Source of the DNA: Streptomonospora sp. PA3
GTDB lineage: Bacteria > Actinomycetota > Actinomycetes > Streptosporangiales > Streptosporangiaceae
Direction of reading: 5' to 3'
Assembly (NCBI RefSeq): GCF_009728995.1
Contig: NZ_VTZW01000023.1
Location: 711-64,710, forward strand
DNA length: 64,000 nucleotides
Shown piece by piece: positions 61,413-64,000 of the stretch (position 1 is its first letter; the number at the start of each line of letters is the position of its first letter). The notes under the pieces were generated by a model. It worked only from the letters and a program-made list of their open reading frames with translations. It did not search any database and was not told the DNA's origin. Made by a program: the position numbers and the translations under genes.

Positions 61413-62273
61413 CTAGCGCTTCGGTTCGGGGTCGGACACTGACTCGGCGTCATCCAGCGGGGAGATCTCGTCGTCGCCGAGCCCGGCCAGTCCGTCGGCC
61501 GCGCGCCGGCGCCGGTCGTTGACGAAGCAGAACAGCTCGGCCGCCTCGAAGAGCACGATGAGCGGGACGGCCAGCGCCAGCATCGACAGGGGCTCGGCCG
61601 GGGTGACCACCGCGGAGAGGACGAAGATGCCGAAGACGATCACGCGCCGGGAGCGGGCCAGCGCCTCGTGGGTGATCACGCCCATCAGGTTGAGTAGCGC
61701 CACCAGCAGCGGCGCCACGAAGCCCAGGCCGAACACCAGCATCATCAGGGTCATGTAGCCCAGGTAGTTGGTGATGGTGATCAGCGGGATGGTGCCGTCG
61801 GGCGCGAAGCCGAACAGCACCTCCATCGCCAGGCCGGTGATGAAGTAGGCCAGGGTCGAGCCGGAGACGAACAGGATCGCGGCCAGGGGCACGAAGGCGT
61901 AGGTGTAGCGCTTCTCGCGGCCGTTGAGGGCCGGAGCGACGAACGCCCACAGCTGGTAGAGCCAGAACGGGCACGAGACCACCAGGCCCACGATCACCCA
62001 GACCCGGAAGGCCACGAAGAAGGCGTCGAAGACGCCGGTGAAGATCAGGTCGCAGCCCTCGCCCCCGCCCCGCTGGGAGGCCGGCAGCGAGCAGTAGGGC
62101 TCCTTGAGCCAGGCCCACACCGGGTCGTAGACCAGGTAGCCCACGACGGTGCCCAGCGCGATGAACAGCAGCGCCTTGACCAGGCGGTTGCGCAGCTCGC
62201 GCAGATGGTCCATCAGCGGCATGCGGCCTTCGGGGTCCCTCGGCTGCCGCCGCCGTGCTCGACCCACCTGCAT
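61413..62273 (-). CDS. tatC: Twin-arginine translocase subunit TatC
   Basis: A 286-residue, six-helix TatC, the receptor for twin-arginine signal peptides. MPLMDHLRELRNRLVKALLF contains the conserved cytoplasmic Glu and Arg. FWLYQLWAFVAPALNGREKRY and the later FGLGFVAPLLVALLNLMGVI are family hallmarks. The C-terminal ~45 residues are acidic. It follows tatA on the minus strand, 157 bases downstream of the tatA stop. Confidence 0.97.
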   Translation of the reverse strand: MQVGRARRRQPRDPEGRMPLMDHLRELRNRLVKALLFIALGTVVGYLVYDPVWAWLKEPYCSLPASQRGGGEGCDLIFTGVFDAFFVAFRVWVIVGLVVSCPFWLYQLWAFVAPALNGREKRYTYAFVPLAAILFVSGSTLAYFITGLAMEVLFGFAPDGTIPLITITNYLGYMTLMMLVFGLGFVAPLLVALLNLMGVITHEALARSRRVIVFGIFVLSAVVTPAEPLSMLALAVPLIVLFEAAELFCFVNDRRRRAADGLAGLGDDEISPLDDAESVSDPEPKR

Positions 62274-62337
62274 CGCCCGCTACGCTCCTCGCACCTGACC
62301 GGACTCTGACACGCGGCGCCGCGCGCCGCCGCTCGAC

Positions 62338-62360
62338 GCAGGCGCTGCGCGCCGCCTGCT
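62338..62360 (-). repeat. Partial copy of GC-rich repeat
   Basis: On the minus strand it reads GGCGGCGCGCAGCGCCTGCG, matching the start of the units at 43324 and 60891. It lies between tatA and tatC. Confidence 0.4.
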
Positions 62361-62430
62361 CACCTACTCGCTCACACCCGTTCGCCCGCGGCGCGCACCG
62401 ATCGCGGGCGAGGTCATGCCGGGCCGCCTG

Positions 62431-62763
62431 TCAGCCGTTGTGGGTGCGGCGGACGGGTTCGCCGTTCTCGTTGACGACCTGCTGGCCGGCCGGGAGCTCG
62501 GGATAGCCGCTGCGGCCGTCGTGCTGGGGCTGCTGCCGGCCGGACTCGGTGCCGTGCTGGGGGCGGGAGTCGTCCTGGTCGGTCCGCGCCTGCTGCTGCT
62601 CGGCCTTGTCGTCGGCCTCCTCGTCGGTCAGGCCCTTGGTCTCGGACTTGAGGATCCGGGCACTGCGGCCCAGAGACCGGGCCAGGTCGGGAAGCCGCCG
62701 CGCGCCGAACAGCACCAGCGCGATGAGCAGCAGAATGAGCAAAGTACGGGCATCGAAACCCAT
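62431..62763 (-). CDS. tatA: Twin-arginine translocase subunit TatA
   Basis: A 110-residue TatA. One short N-terminal membrane helix ([18 protein letters not shown]) with the Phe-Gly hinge is followed by the amphipathic helix ([17 protein letters not shown]). The tail is disordered and Gln/Asp-rich. It forms the protein-conducting oligomer with TatC encoded next. Confidence 0.95.
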   Translation of the reverse strand: MGFDARTLLILLLIALVLFGARRLPDLARSLGRSARILKSETKGLTDEEADDKAEQQQARTDQDDSRPQHGTESGRQQPQHDGRSGYPELPAGQQVVNENGEPVRRTHNG

Positions 62764-62825
62764 GTCTCAACCTCTTTTCCCGGCGCCACCTGCGCCATCG
62801 ATGGTACGCCCCGCCGGCGTCGGGA

Positions 62826-63017
62826 TCATGGGGCGTCCACCCGCCCGCGCCCGCTGAGGGCGCGCAGCCTGTCGTATGCCGGTCCGACCTCGTCGCGGGT
62901 CCGCGCGAGCTGCTCCTGGAGCCTACGCAGCTGGGCGAGCATCCGCAGGGCGAGGACGCCCACGCAGATCAGCCCCGCGAAGGTCAACGCGGCCAGCACA
63001 GCGAACACGAACACCAC
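62826..63017 (-). CDS. Small single-span membrane protein
   Basis: A 63-residue protein with one N-terminal hydrophobic helix (FAVLAALTFAGLICVGVLAL) and a short amphipathic region RMLAQLRRLQEQLARTRDEV that could form a coiled coil. No named family recognised. It is encoded between pafC and tatA on the same strand; the position suggests a link with Tat or membrane organisation. The GTG start has GGAG very close by. Confidence 0.6.
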   Translation of the reverse strand: MVFVFAVLAALTFAGLICVGVLALRMLAQLRRLQEQLARTRDEVGPAYDRLRALSGRGRVDAP

Positions 63018-63161
63018 TCCAGCTTACTGGTTGTCCGGAACAATGCGGATGGACTGGGGATGAACCGGACTGATCAGGCCTCCGAACCGCCCGCGGACCC
63101 GACTCCGCGGCGCCCGCCGCGGATCGCAGAACGCGAAGCGGACGGCCCCGATCGCGCAGAG

Positions 63162-64000
63162 TCATCCTAGGCCGCCGGGACCGTAGGCGGAAAGGGCCCG
63201 CCGCGCCTCCTCGCGCACCCGCTCGGCGAGCTCGACGGGGGCGACCACGCGCGCCTGCGGCCCCAGCCGCAGCGCCAGCCGGCACACCCACTCCGGCGCC
63301 GGAGTGCGCAGCACCGCACGCACCCGGCCGCCGTCGAGCTCGCGCACCGACGAGCACAGGTACTCCTCGGTGACCCACCGCGCCGCGGGTTCCAGCTCCA
63401 GTGTCACGCGGGTGTCGTCGGAGGAGAGCTGCAGGACGCCCTCGCTGAGATCGCGGCGGCGGGCGCGGGCCGGTACCCGGGCGGGCTCGGGCAGCACGGT
63501 CAGATCGAGCACGCGGTCCAGTCGGAACAGCCGCACATCGCCGCGCAGCCGGCACCAGCCCTCCAGGAACGCGTGCCCGTCGTGCACCACCAGGCCCATC
63601 GGGTCCACGTCGCGCTCGGTGACCTCGTCGACGTAGCCGGAGAGGTAGCGCAGGTGGATCAGCTGGCCGGCGCGCAGCGCCTCGTCGCAGCGCCGCTGGA
63701 CCTCGCGGACCTCGTCGCTGAGCTCGATGCGCACCCCGACCGATCCGGCCAGGCGCTCCAGCGGATCGGGGGTCCCCTCGGCGGCCCCTCCCCCGCTCTG
63801 CGCCCCCGCTGGGGTGTCGGCGCCCACCGGAGCCGCCGCGGCGGTGCGCAGCTTCTCGCCGACCCGCTTCAGGGCCTCGCTGTCGGCCACGCCGGGCAGC
63901 TCGCCCAGCAGCTCGACGCCGATGACCAGGCTGGCGGCCTCGTCGGCGGTCAGCCGCAGCGGCTGGGCCAGGGTGTCGGCGTTGCCGATGATGATCTCGC
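63162..64000 (-). CDS. pafC: WYL-domain transcriptional regulator PafC, 5' part beyond window
   Basis: The 3' ~280 codons of a PafC-type regulator. The frame stays open to the window edge (reading EIIIGNADTLAQPLRLTADE just inside). The remaining part includes the WYL domain (LIHLRYLSGYVDEVTERDVD, FLEGWCRLRGDVRLFRLDR) and the C-terminal WCX domain. PafB/PafC activate the DNA-damage response in mycobacteria. The N-terminal helix-turn-helix, and probably pafB, lie to the right. The gene order pafC-tatA-tatC-helicase is typical for actinobacteria. Confidence 0.9.
   Translation of the reverse strand, partial: EIIIGNADTLAQPLRLTADEAASLVIGVELLGELPGVADSEALKRVGEKLRTAAAAPVGADTPAGAQSGGGAAEGTPDPLERLAGSVGVRIELSDEVREVQRRCDEALRAGQLIHLRYLSGYVDEVTERDVDPMGLVVHDGHAFLEGWCRLRGDVRLFRLDRVLDLTVLPEPARVPARARRRDLSEGVLQLSSDDTRVTLELEPAARWVTEEYLCSSVRELDGGRVRAVLRTPAPEWVCRLALRLGPQARVVAPVELAERVREEARRALSAYGPGGLG

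Overview
The window is a very GC-rich chromosomal segment from an actinomycete. Markers are RbpA with an actinobacterial SigR-type promoter, a DUF397 protein, an Rv3235-family protein, a PafC/TatA/TatC/helicase block, MsiK-type sugar ATPases and frequent GTG/TTG starts. The gene set fits Streptosporangiales, perhaps a Nocardiopsis/Streptomonospora relative, but the genus is an inference. There is no sign of a phage, plasmid, CRISPR array or rRNA/tRNA gene. Identifications were made by reading translations and motifs; no database search was run.

1-11.9 kb is a C2/2-hydroxy-acid CoA module. sucCD (minus strand) lies back to back with a plus-strand series: an OFA-type MFS carrier, a ThDP-dependent lyase/decarboxylase, formyl-CoA:oxalate CoA-transferase (Frc), a fused ADP-forming acyl-CoA synthetase, an Nramp-like carrier, a small membrane protein and TerC. 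One palindromic operator-like motif (GTATRCAGTATGC) occurs three times: at sucC, at the MFS gene and at the ThDP gene. This suggests one unseen, probably GntR-type, regulator for oxalate-type catabolism and the TCA step.

12-26 kb holds an ATP-grasp ligase/aminotransferase pair, a GAF-domain regulator, agmatinase, a PoxB-like enzyme, a TetR regulator with its operator over a divergent alcohol dehydrogenase, and an AMP-forming acyl-CoA synthetase. A decayed locus follows, where an SPFH gene and a YdbT-like gene have lost their 5' parts (23.9-24.6 kb). Next are a STAS protein and a SigJ-type ECF sigma factor divergent from an NAD(P)-binding epimerase-like protein, with ECF41-like promoters between them.

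27-37.7 kb is a LacI-controlled sugar-acid regulon with four operator copies (GGNAAGCGCTTTCC type). The plus side encodes Gfo/Idh/MocA, a PmoA-like protein, an SDR epimerase/dehydrogenase and LacI. The minus side encodes a second Gfo/Idh/MocA, DUF993, a TIM-barrel isomerase, 5-dehydro-4-deoxyglucarate dehydratase and an enolase-superfamily enzyme. Together they suggest oxidation of a uronate or aldarate to 2-oxoglutarate semialdehyde. No transporter lies inside the regulon.

31.8-32.3 kb and 38.4-39.3 kb are non-coding and carry related MITE-like elements with nested inverted repeats. Shorter GC-rich repeats also occur near 43.3, 60.9 and 62.3 kb.

39-64 kb is mostly housekeeping: GDPD, a UMF1 carrier, a secreted S37 peptidase, a deazaflavin oxidoreductase, RbpA, a HAD phosphatase, FxsA and Lnt. 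A solitary MsiK-like ATPase sits opposite a complete sugar ABC operon whose first permease has an inserted soluble domain. After these come an acyl-CoA dehydrogenase, a GT4 glycosyltransferase, a Ski2-like helicase, DUF397, TatC, TatA, a small membrane protein and the 3' part of pafC, which runs off the right edge.
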